Positions 1 through 9,450 of a DNA stretch of 64,000 bases are shown here, piece after piece (position 1 is the first letter of the stretch; each line of letters starts with the position of its first letter). The stretch is from Pelecanus crispus (taxonomy: Eukaryota; Chordata; Aves; Pelecaniformes; Pelecanidae), in the NCBI RefSeq assembly GCF_030463565.1, contig NC_134649.1:40635044-40699043 (forward strand), given 5' to 3'. The position numbers and the translations under genes were made by a program. The notes under the pieces were generated by a model that worked only from the letters and a program-made list of their open reading frames with translations, did no database searches and was not told the DNA's origin.

Positions 1-276
1 GCGCGGCCGCCTGCGTTGCCCCTGCCGTGCCAGCCAGGCAGGCAGCTCCCCACAGCGCTAACGAGGAAAAGAAAGCCGTTTCCTCCAGGGATCCCATCAC
101 ACGAGCTCCCAGGACACTTGTGCTTGGGCACGGAGGTTCCTGGCAGGAGCGAGCGGGCACATCACACATTGGAGAGGGGACAGCTCGAAGCAGAAACCCA
201 ACCCGGGGCTTTGCCTGCGTGCAGCAGGAGGCTGGGGGTGTCCGGGTCCAGAGCCCCTCGTCCCTGCGAGGTGGCA
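1..276 (-). other. 3' UTR of the HAD-like gene, running off the window edge
   Basis: This is the sequence after the minus-strand stop codon at 277-279. I see no TTTATT (reverse of AATAAA) here, so the poly(A) site is probably outside the window. Confidence 0.5.
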
Positions 277-3200
277 TCACTGTCCATCCCACGGCTGGCT
301 TGGGGTGTCCCTCTCTGTGCCGGCCAGGTAGCGGTCATAGTTCTCCTCGCACCTCCTCACGCAGCGCAGGAAATAGTCCTCGTCGGCAATGGCCTCCAGC
401 AGGTCGGTCTGCACCAGGCAAACGTCGTACAGCTCCGAGGTGGGAGCACGCCTGGGGCTGCTGCTGCCCCGCTCCGAAAACACCTGCAGGGAACAAGCAG
501 CGCACAGAAGCACTCGGACCCTCCGTGGGCAGCGGTGCCAGGGCCGTGCCTGGCACAAACGCAGCGCCTGGCAGCAGCACGCACACCTGGTGTGCACCCT
601 GCCCTCCTCCTTGGCCAGGCGCCTTCATGCTGGCTGTGGGTCGGTGGCGGAGGGCAGGGGCTCCCATCTCCACTCCCGCAGTAGAAGGTGAAGTTTCTCC
701 AGATTTCCCCTCCCTCCCACGAGGCCCCTTTGGCTCCGAACCACCTCATCACTCATGTGGCTGGGCCTCCCCTAAGGAACGGGCCACACCACACAGCTTG
801 GAAGAAAATGGCTCTGCGGAGCAGCTGACCCCAGGAAAACCTCTGCCAACAGCTCTTCCTTTGGCTGCCACAGCCTGTTGCACAGGAGGGAACAAGGACT
901 TCACCTGATCTTAACCACAGCTCTGTTTAAGGCCACCTGGCAATCTGTTTCCCTCCCAGCACTGCTCTGTCACTGTCACCGACACAGGGACAGCCCTGCA
1001 GAGCTGGCGATGCAAGAGGAGGGGAAGCTGGCATCCTACCTACCAATCCCGGCGGCCGGACAGCAAAGTCCCGGCAGCGGGGATGAGGTCTGCTGGCAAG
1101 ACGCTCGGCTGCTGCCCAGACCCCGGCGAGGTCTGCTGCCACCAAAACCTGGTCCTGCCTGTCTGATCTGGGTCGGGGGAGCCCTGGGGCTGGCTGCACG
1201 GCTGCCCCAAGACAAGCCGAGCAGCCCGACCAACCAGCCATGCCGGCTACAGATGGCAAAAGGAAGAGCTCCTTGATCAGGGAAACAGCCCGAGGCTGAA
1301 ATGCAGCAAGTGGAGCTGTGTGAGCCACGCTCCGGCTGCTGCAGACGCACAGGCAGCAGCTGCTGCGCACAGGGGCCTCGGGCTCTCAGCAGAGCCGTCC
1401 ACATTAATTCACCTGAATCGGGCACAGCACAGACCAAAGCCTATTCCCGACAGGTCTGCTCTGGGCAGTGACAACTCCTGCCACCAGCTACGAGCCAAGG
1501 GAGCTTGTATGGAAGGGAATATCCGACCAGCACCCCATCCCTTGCCACTCCCCAGCTGCCTGGCAAATGCTGCTGACCATTCACCGGCTGCTGCCACTTC
1601 CCCCCGCCTTGCTGTCTCCTCCTGGATGGAAACGGGCAGGGGTTCAGGCTCGCCTGTGGAGCTGCAGCTCTTGTTCGAGCATCAACAGTTGTCCAACTGC
1701 CAGCTGCATTTCTGTCTGCATAAACGTTCCCTTTTCCAAGCGTGCTCCACCACAAACACTGCCCTTTCAATTCGATGCCACAGACGAGCCGCAGACGCAT
1801 GCTGAGGCTGGCTGGCCTGCTGCCATTGCCACTGCCGCCGGGAGCAGGGCTGATTCACCCCGGCAGAGCAGAGGTGCTCGGCAGTGAGCGCAGGCAGCCA
1901 GCACCTGCTGTTCTCTGCTGACGGCCGATCTCACCCTCCTCAAGGGCAGCCCCGCGCATCGCCACCACCGACGCCGCTGGCGCAGGGTGCAGCGACGCCG
2001 GGGCTACGCCTTGGTGTCCCTTTGCAGGCTCACACTCATGCAAAGGGGACAAAATGTGCCTGACCTCACCGTGGAGACCCGCCAGCGCAGGCAGCTGGTG
2101 CAGGAGGGGCCTTCAGCCGCCTACCTGGGGATGAACAATGGTGTCCGCATCGTCCAGCCGGATGTTGTCGTCAATGAAGATGTGGTGAACGCCGGGATCG
2201 TGGGGGTCAATCCACAGGGGCTTCCCACCCCGGGAAGAGAAATTATTTCTGGCCCACCTGAAACAGCAAGTGGGACAAGGAGCAGTGTTAGGGGAGGGAG
2301 AGGGTGACAGTTTTTGGGTAAAGGCAGACAAGGCTGCACCGCGGGCTCAGGGCAACCCTCTGAGCCAGGGAAGTGGGACAGAGACCGTCCTGTCCCTCTG
2401 CCTGCTGCCGCCTCCTGTGAAAGAGAAGCATTTTGCACTGAGGCAGCAAATCAGGGGATGTTTAGAGAAAAGCAGGAGGTACACCAGGGAATGGGGACCT
2501 GAGGAAAGAGGCAAGAGCCCTATCAGGATGCCCACAGGCAAAACAGGGAGCGCGTAAGTAACAACTTAAAGACCTCAAAACTAGGAGCTATCCCAGACTG
2601 GGAGAAGCTTGGAGAATCACAGGATAGGAGAAAATGCCGAATCCACTTCCTCAGTGCCGTGTTTCTCACCAGTCAAAGTGGTCTTGGAAGCCTCCAATTC
2701 CCTCAAAGTTGCTGAAGTAGTCATAAAGCTTTCTTCCATCTTCCCGAGTGGCCAGTCGCTCTGCTCCCCTTGTCAGCACCACCTCTCGCTTGCTGCAGCG
2801 TATCCGGCCAGGCGTGAGGTCCACAGGGAGCTGCAGGACCACAGAAAGGAGGAGAGAAACAGTTTCCAAAGCAGACAGGTTGTTTTGTGCATTGGCAGAG
2901 ACAACAAGCAGCAGGGTAGAGACTCCCCACCACCGCAGTGTGGGAGGACGGCGCTGGGGAGAAGACAAGAAGAGGCGTGGAACCCCCTCAACCAAAAATC
3001 ATCCCCTCCCCAGGGATGGAAAGGAATGACCTCCTAGCTGCACACCACCCCCGTTTCAATCTCTGTTCCCTGTCAACACTCAAGAGGAACATCCAAAGCA
3101 GCTTCTGAAACTTGTTCCCAGCATTCCCGCCCAGCGTGCTGCCAGGGGCAGAGCACGGCTGCGATCGGCTCTGAGCCAGGGAGCCCCGCTCTGCTGCAGC

Positions 3201-4081
3201 GTCCCCTCTCCGGCAGAAGGGATGCTCTGTCCAACCCGGGATACCCCGAGAGGAGACCTTTCCCACCCAGGATCCACACGCACACGTGCTCCCCGTTGGC
3301 TAACAGCTTCTTCCCGAGAAGCTGGCTGTGTTTCCTCTCCGCAGAAGCCGGTGCTTTTAAAAGTGGTATGGCCAAGTGGCTCAAGAGCAGCCTGATGTGG
3401 GGAGCTCTGTGCAGGCCATCCGGCTGCCCTTCTCCCGCACGCCGGGCCCTCGGGGTGCCACTCACCGCCACATCCCGCAGGGCAGGGAACTGGGGGTGCT
3501 GCCCGGCCAGGGCGCAGCTGACGGCCTGGAGGGCACGGGGCAGGTCTGTGCCGAAGGTCCTGAAGACGACGGCGAACGCCCTTCCATCCCGGTGCAGGCT
3601 GTCCAGGAGGCGGAAGAAGGCGGGCAGGATCAGGTGGTAGCGCTTGCTGGGTTCCCCCGGGACCGAGAAGACGTCGTGCGGCCGGCCCGGCCACTCCAGC
3701 AGCTGCAGGTAGCGGGCGTGGAGGCCGCCGAAGCACTGGCCCGGGCCCGCCTCGGTGAAGGCGGGGTCCCGGCCGTGGCGGCTGTAGTAGCTGAGGGCGC
3801 CGGGGCAGGGGGGGCCCAGGGAGGGGCGATCGCTCGCCCACTGCCACTCGCCTGCGAGAGAGGAGGGTGCTCAGCCGCCGCCCCGCCCGCCGCCCGCCCG
3901 GCCCCCGCAGGCCCCGGCCCCGGCGCTCACCGGCGGCCCCGGCGCGGCCCCAGGTGACGGTGCTGAGGAAGGCGTTGAGGGCCGCCCGCGGGCCCTGCCC
4001 CGACACCGCGTCCGCCGCCACCACCGTGTTGTTCAGGTCGACGTGCAGCACCAGCCGCCGCCGCCCGGCCCCGCCGCTCAT
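277..4081 (-). CDS. HAD-like protein of unknown function, five coding exons, 345 aa
   Basis: Coding exons in transcript order are 3931-4081, 3466-3851, 2670-2830, 2125-2257 and 277-483. Every junction is GT-AG, the phases agree and the lengths sum to 1,038 nt (345 codons plus stop). Residues 15-19 read DLNNT after a hydrophobic strand, which resembles HAD motif I (DxDxT) with Asn in place of the second Asp. A strand ending in RTFGTD (148-153) could be motif II, and FIDDNIRLDD (260-269) resembles the acidic motif IV. I therefore infer a HAD-superfamily fold; catalysis is doubtful because the general acid/base Asp is Asn. There is no signal peptide or membrane segment, so it is probably cytosolic. 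The C-terminal exon is rich in acidic and aromatic residues. The start is the ATG at the CpG-island edge. The gene lies head to head with CCDC71 and appears to share its promoter. I do not recognise a named vertebrate gene. Confidence 0.82.
484..2124 (-). other. Intron 4 of the HAD-like gene
   Basis: A 1.64-kb intron, the longest in this gene, bounded by a GT donor beside exon 4 (2125-2257) and an AG acceptor beside exon 5 (277-483). Open frames inside it show no domain or splice support. I see no repeat or RNA gene in it. Confidence 0.7.
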
Positions 4082-4420
4082 CGCCCCCCGAAACCGGCCC
4101 CGCCACCGGAACCGGCCCCGGCCGCGGCCGCCGTTACCTGGAAACGGAGCCGCTTCCGCCCGCGCCGCTTCCGCCGGCCGGCGCCCCCTGCCGGCCCGGT
4201 GCGGCGCCGCGGGGCACCGCCCGCCACCGGCGCCCGGGCCGCCGTTGCCATGGTCACCGCGAAGGCGGCGGGGGCGGAGGTGGGGGTCAGGAGGCGTGGC
4301 CGGGGCGCCGCGGGTAGGGGCGTGGCCGAGCCCGCGCCGTGGTTTGTGGGCGTGGCCCCGGTCCGCGGAAGGGGGCCGGAAGCGGAAGTGGGCGGTGCTT
4401 CCGGCGCTCCGCGGGCGGCC
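4082..4420. promoter_or_regulatory. CpG-rich bidirectional promoter between the HAD-like gene and CCDC71
   Basis: The 340 bp between the minus-strand ATG (4081) and the first CCDC71 exon is very CpG-rich with no TATA box. ETS-type GGAA cores lie at 4376-4389, and a CTTCCGG lies at 4398-4404. A GCCATGTT sequence at 4419-4426 resembles a YY1 site placed just downstream of a start site. Head-to-head genes with ETS and YY1 sites are typical of housekeeping bidirectional promoters; the exact start sites are inferred. Confidence 0.65.
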
Positions 4421-4473
4421 ATGTTGGAGCGGCGGTCGCAGCGCGACGGCGGGTGCGGGTCTGGCGGCGGCCG
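4421..4473 (+). other. CCDC71: Probable non-coding first exon of CCDC71 (3' part)
   Basis: A consensus donor (GTAGGT) begins at 4474 at the downstream edge of the CpG island. CCDC71 is known to have an untranslated first exon followed by one coding exon, which fits this position. The exon holds an ATG at 4421 that opens a short upstream frame of 17 complete codons to the donor. The 5' end of the exon is not defined by sequence. Confidence 0.5.
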
Positions 4474-7054
4474 GTAGGTTGGGGCCGGCGGTGCCCGGGC
4501 CCCGCGCTCCCGGGCGAGGGCGCTGCCGAGCCGCCCGGCGGGGCGGCCCCCGGGCGCTGGAGGCGGAGCCGCGGCGCTGAGGGCCCCGCCCCGGCCCCCG
4601 CCCCCCCGGGCCCGGGAGCCGGCGCGGGGCCGAGCGGGGGGGCCGCACCCGCTGTCTGCACCAATCACCTCCCCGCAGCCCCGTAGGGAGGGCACCGGCC
4701 CCGGCCGGCTCTCCCCGCCCCGGGGCTCCTCCGGCCGGCGGGCCGAGGGCGCCCGGCCAGGGCTCCCGCCGGCCCCTCCTTACCGGGCCGCGGCGAGCCG
4801 AGCCTGGGGAGGGGTGTGCGAGGGGAGCGAGGGACGGGCGCTCGGGAAGGGGCATCTCCTCCACCGAGGGGTGGGCCAGGAGGAGAGGCAGAGCCGGGGG
4901 GCTGCCTGCCCCGGCGGCCCCCACCGAGCCCTCCTCGGGTCTCCACGCCAGCCTCAGTCTCCCCAGGCTGCCCCAGCCCCGCGTCTTGGCCCTGCCAGCA
5001 GCCTGCTTGCCCCTCCGGCGCGCCCGGAGAAGTGCTGCAGAGCCCTTTCCTCCAGCGCCGCGCCCGCGCAGCCGGGCCTGGCATTGCTCAAGCGTTGTGC
5101 GAGGGTCCTGCCAGCGCTTTGCATCCGTGCCAGGAGCGCTGTGGGTTGTGGCCCCGTGGCACTTTAGCCAGGGCACGTCCCCCGCTAGCGTATCAAATGA
5201 ACAAACTTGCTGTTGGGTGGACAGACTGTCTGGGGGTGTGCCTGCTTATGGCCGGCTTTCGCTCCTACTACAACAAAACAAGACTGGGCGGATCAGTGTT
5301 GAGATTTTCTGTCCCCGCTGAGATGTCACAACCTCTCCGTTCAATATCAGCATATCCCTTAAGGTGTCCTGGCTGTTCCCGGGCTTGCTGCAGCCTGAAG
5401 TTCTTGGCAGAAGACGATCTGTTTAGCAGCCTGTTGAGCGCACGTTGTTAGTTGTGTTTCTCCCTCTCTACCAGCTCGGGATTAAGCTTTCCATCCTTGC
5501 TGACTTCACTGCGCCTGTTACCACTTGTTCACTTTGGAGGTGGCAAATCTCACCGCTGGCCGATGACGTCGGCCATGGCTCTGTTGGAGCGCTTCCCTCC
5601 CTGCCTCGCCTCCTCTGTGGGAGATCCCCTGCGTGTCGCAGAGCAACTGCATTATCCTCCTCCAAATCCCTCTTCTGCCGTGACGTCTGCAGAACACTTG
5701 ACAGAGATTAGTCTGTCATGCGGAGGCTGTTACCCCCCCCCCCGCTGACCTGTGCTTCCCCTTCTGCGGCTGCTTTTGGCTCTGTCTTTTCCCTGCTTGT
5801 GCAGCCGCCAGCGACACGGGGCGCCGGTCCGGAGCTGGCAATCCCGGGCTCCAGGGTTGCGGTGAAACCGGAGTTTTGGGAGGAATGTTGGACATGAGTA
5901 GTTCCTTGCTCTGTCTGCTCAGGCGCTAACTTTTCCATCACAGCTTGCTTTCCTGCACACTGCCTTCTCCGATGGTGTCTCCGACACCTTCCGCATTTCC
6001 CTGAAATGGATTTTTCGCTGAACCCTCATTATTATTTTGAGAGGTGTCAATGAAGCTAAAGATTTTATAACTTCTTGGTGCAGCATCCAGCTGTGGAGCT
6101 GGCAAGGTCGCCGGCTCAGCGTGAGAGGATCGGAGTTCTCCCGGGTGCATCACAAAGTCCTGCCTAGACTGTTCTTCGGTGCTTATTTTCTTTTTTTAAA
6201 GCAATAAGTAGTGCTTTTGCCCGGGGCAGGCAGCTGTGTAGTGCCCTGAGCATGATCCAAGTGTTGTCCCTCAGGCCATTGTACACTTGGCCCCGGTGAT
6301 GTGTGTTTCCTTCATGCCGCCCTGCTTGAATTTCCTGCTTCCTCCTCACTTGGCAGCGAGTGCCCTTGGATCAACACCAGTTTGCTGTGACAGCAAGTTG
6401 CAGACCATTGTTCAAACAAGGGAACAGCAAGGAGCAATGTTGCCTTGCCACAGCGTTCGGCATCAATGAAGCACAACTGAAATAGCCTCCAGCTCTGCTG
6501 TCAGGTCTTCAGGAGGATGCTGCAACTTTGGCAGGGACTCAGAATCAATTTTTGAGCAGAATCAATTAGGAAGCTGGAAAATTGAACGTGACACTGGGAT
6601 AGATTTGAAGTGCTCAGGCTGCTTAGTGTTGAGGTGGCTCGATTGCAATGTTCTCGGTGTGTGCCCAGGGAGAGGGTTCAAGGAAGGGCTGCTTTACCAG
6701 GGGAAAATGAGATCTGGTTACCCGAAGCTGGGGTGTGTCGAACTCAAACTGGAAACGAGCTACAGATTCACTGAGTTAACCACTGGAACCTTTCATCCTG
6801 GGATGGGTTGGATGGGATTGCCTGAAATCTTTGTTTAGGTTTGAGCATATTTCTGCAAGAAATGTTTTAGTCTGACTGCAGAGATAAATCAGTGGCAGGA
6901 TTGTCTTGATGATGCTTCTAACTTGGGTTATGCCCAGACTCTGACCCAGTGTTTGTGAGTAGTCATGCCTGGGCTTGATGGTTTCAGGTCCCCGCTTAAA
7001 AATGCAAGATGATTTCAGTTGCTGTGAGCTAACTATCTTCTCTCTCCTTTTGAG
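4474..7054 (+). other. CCDC71: Intron 1 of CCDC71
   Basis: The donor is at 4474. The best acceptor is at 7053-7054, with a branch-like CTAAC and a long pyrimidine tract before it. An alternative AG lies at 7075-7076. The first 700 bp are CpG-rich and the rest is moderate in GC. A run of about 13 C lies near 5731-5744. I see no other gene here. Confidence 0.5.
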
Positions 7055-7115
7055 GTGTCAAGGGTTGTTTTTCCAGTAATTTGGACCTTTTTGAAGTGCC
7101 CGCTTGCCTAATGCC

Positions 7116-8309
7116 ATGAATATTGCAGTGAACAATGTGGAAGAAAAAGCTGTCCATTCCTGGTCAAGAATTTCCTCTGCAGGACAGAAAGTGCTGGAGG
7201 AAGCCCTCCGAGTCTTCAACCCTATGTCCAAGGACCTTTCGGACACAGAGACCCAGCTGGTGGCCTTCATTCAGGGCCTGAAGGAGGAGGGCTACCAGCC
7301 CACAATTCTGAGGAGTAAGGATGTGTACGGGTACAGCTCGTGCACGGCAGACACACCTAGCCAAGCAAAAGAGAGCACCCCACACAACTGCGCCACTGCC
7401 GCCGAGTCTGCTAAGAGCCCGGCTCGAAACACCGCAGCTGTGGCAAAGGTGTCTGCTTCAGCCACCAGCGTTTCGGTGAACTCTTCGGAAGTCTCCACTC
7501 AGCCCGTCTCTAAAGGGGATTCCACAAATCTCCTCTTGAGTTCCTTGAAGCAGACAAGGTCTGGCACATCCAAGGCCACGGCAGTAGGCTTCTCTACAAA
7601 CATGTATCCTGACGTGTATCCAGCCATGAGACTGTCGGTGGTTCTGGAAGCTCTGGTGCCGCTGAAAACTACTGCATCCTGTTTGGAGTCCAAGTACACA
7701 CGAGGGCATCTTGGGATCTCGCCCTCGGACCTTAAACTCCTCAAGGCTTCGAGTCCACCAAGGCAGTTTTCTTCAGGCAAAACCACTAAAATAACAGAAG
7801 GTAAGGGGTACAAGCGTTTGATAAACAAAGCACCGGATCCTGCCACCCTTGCTTTAAGTCTTCTGAAGGGGCCAAAGGGTGGAGTGCTGCAGGAGAGCAA
7901 TGCTTGCAAAGCCTCGGGAGTCCTCAACGGGAGAGTCACAGGCAGCTCGTCTCAGGACTGCACCACAGCACCGCAGTCCAAGACCCTGAAAATCAAAAAT
8001 AAGGAACCACTGGTGGGAAAAACAGAGTGGAAGGACAGCAGCACTTACCGGGAGAGCATTGGACAGAAGAGGAGAAGAGCTACGGAGGCAAGAGAAGCAC
8101 CGCAGAGGAAGAAAGCAAATACCATTCCTGTCCGAAATAAATCTCGACGGGCTCAGAGCACTTTCAACCTGCTGAAATTCCGGGCCATCAAGGTGGGCAC
8201 CTCTTCTTCTGACGATGAAGTGAGGAGGAGAGCACAGAAGATTCTTAGGGTCAACCTGTCCCCCGTGATCCGAATTCAGCCCTTGTCCCACTCTCACAGC
8301 GTTCCCTGA
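7116..8309 (+). CDS. CCDC71: Coiled-coil domain-containing protein 71, single coding exon, 397 aa
   Basis: An uninterrupted frame runs from the ATG at 7116 to TGA at 8307-8309. The N-terminus (MNIAVNNVEEKAVHSWSRIS) and the next 60 residues, including QPTILRSKDVYGYSSCTA, match the conserved head of vertebrate CCDC71. A second conserved block, VYPAMRLSVVLEALVPLK, lies at about residues 167-184, after a TNLLLSSLKQ motif near 136. The C-terminus is strongly basic (KRRRATEAREAPQRKK) and ends in a conserved SSSDDEVRRRAQKILRVNLS block. The Lys/Ala-rich repeat expansion of the human protein (467 aa) is missing, which explains the shorter length. An ATG at 7111 is out of frame (ATGCCATGA), so 7116 is the start. 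No biochemical function is established; the basic tail suggests a nuclear or nucleic-acid-associated protein (inference). Confidence 0.93.
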   Translation: MNIAVNNVEEKAVHSWSRISSAGQKVLEEALRVFNPMSKDLSDTETQLVAFIQGLKEEGYQPTILRSKDVYGYSSCTADTPSQAKESTPHNCATAAESAKSPARNTAAVAKVSASATSVSVNSSEVSTQPVSKGDSTNLLLSSLKQTRSGTSKATAVGFSTNMYPDVYPAMRLSVVLEALVPLKTTASCLESKYTRGHLGISPSDLKLLKASSPPRQFSSGKTTKITEGKGYKRLINKAPDPATLALSLLKGPKGGVLQESNACKASGVLNGRVTGSSSQDCTTAPQSKTLKIKNKEPLVGKTEWKDSSTYRESIGQKRRRATEAREAPQRKKANTIPVRNKSRRAQSTFNLLKFRAIKVGTSSSDDEVRRRAQKILRVNLSPVIRIQPLSHSHSVP

Positions 8310-9450
8310 GTTTCTTCACTTTGTCACTTCTTTTTGTAAGTAAGTAAATACCAGCCCGGCACCAGAGCATGGAGAAGTTTAAGAGCGACTCTGGATCTCT
8401 GGTGCCTGGTGACAATATGTCGACTAACCTGCAGACGGAGCAGCCTGCTCTCGCGCTGTTTCTGCCTGTCTACCACTGCTATGCAGAACTGACTGCAGAA
8501 ATACAAAACCTGCTTTGGGAATGCGGGACGGTGACTCTCGCCTGCAGGGAGCCGAGCAGGTCGGAGGGCTCGCTTCCTGCAGGCGCTCTTCTGAACGTGG
8601 CAGGCTGCGCTCTCGTGCAGGGGGAGAACACGGGACTTTCTCATGACATTGATGCACTGTGATATTGCTCTTTTTCAAGCTGTACATTTACTGGTTTTAT
8701 TTTGATCAAATTTTATAACTTTATTATCTATATATCTATATATCCATATATGTGCATATCACCTAGGAACTGTGGGAAGATGCACTTCCTCCATCCCTCT
8801 GGGATTGGGTTTGATAGCTTTTGTTCCCCCTCCCCTTCAGCCAGTCTTTTGTTGAAAGGTGCCAGGATTCCTTTGTGATTGAGTGTTGTGACAGTCTGTT
8901 CTGGGCTCTCTTGAGCAGCTCAGAGGCAGGCAGAGTTATAGCCACTTGTTTGTCTCCAGAACTGCCAAGCAATTTGGAGAATTACCAGCTGATAGTTGAC
9001 TATAGTTTTAATCGTATTTTCGGTATTACCTCTGCATAAGGGTGGGGGAGCGTTACAGGGCTGTTGCCTGCAAGTCTGCCTGACCTCTCTAGGTGCCTCC
9101 TCCGTTTGTTGGTAGCAGAAGCTCTGAACTCATGGTAGGGATTTGCCTCCAAAGAGCGATTTCTCCTCAGCACCCAGTGTTGCTCCGCTCTCCTCTACCC
9201 CAGGTGCAAACGTAGAACATGAACTGTGACTGTTAGAGCTGAAGGGCTGGAGTTGTTAATAAGAACTGCGTAAGGTGTCCTGTCCACCACGTAATTGCTT
9301 TGCTGTTGCTGGATGTTTTGGGAGCATGTTCTAGGTGCTGGTAGAGAAGACACAGGCTGTATTTGAATGTATTAGATACATCTTGCCAGTTCCAGAGCTC
9401 AGTGGGATATTTGAGCCTGAATTAAAGCAGAAAAGTGGAAGGATATATGC
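8310..9450 (+). other. CCDC71: Probable CCDC71 3' UTR
   Basis: This non-coding sequence follows the CCDC71 stop. It is AU-rich around 8660-8760 and includes a TA-rich simple repeat. There is no AATAAA; the first plausible variant signal is ATTAAA at 9421-9426, followed by GT-rich sequence near 9476. The true 3' end could lie much farther downstream. Confidence 0.4.
8726..8757. repeat. TA-rich simple repeat (TATCTATA-like)
   Basis: Imperfect alternating TATCTATATATC units lie in the CCDC71 3' region. Confidence 0.7.

Noticed and set aside
16-908. Overlapping + strand frames of 222 and 293 codons at the window start
   Set aside because: They are antisense to the last exon of the HAD-like gene, with no domain or splice support.
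3080-5176. A 698-codon minus-strand frame covering the HAD-like gene's first exons and promoter
   Set aside because: It shares only part of the correct frame with exon 1, reads through an intron in the wrong frame and extends across the CpG promoter. The spliced five-exon model explains the coding signal better.
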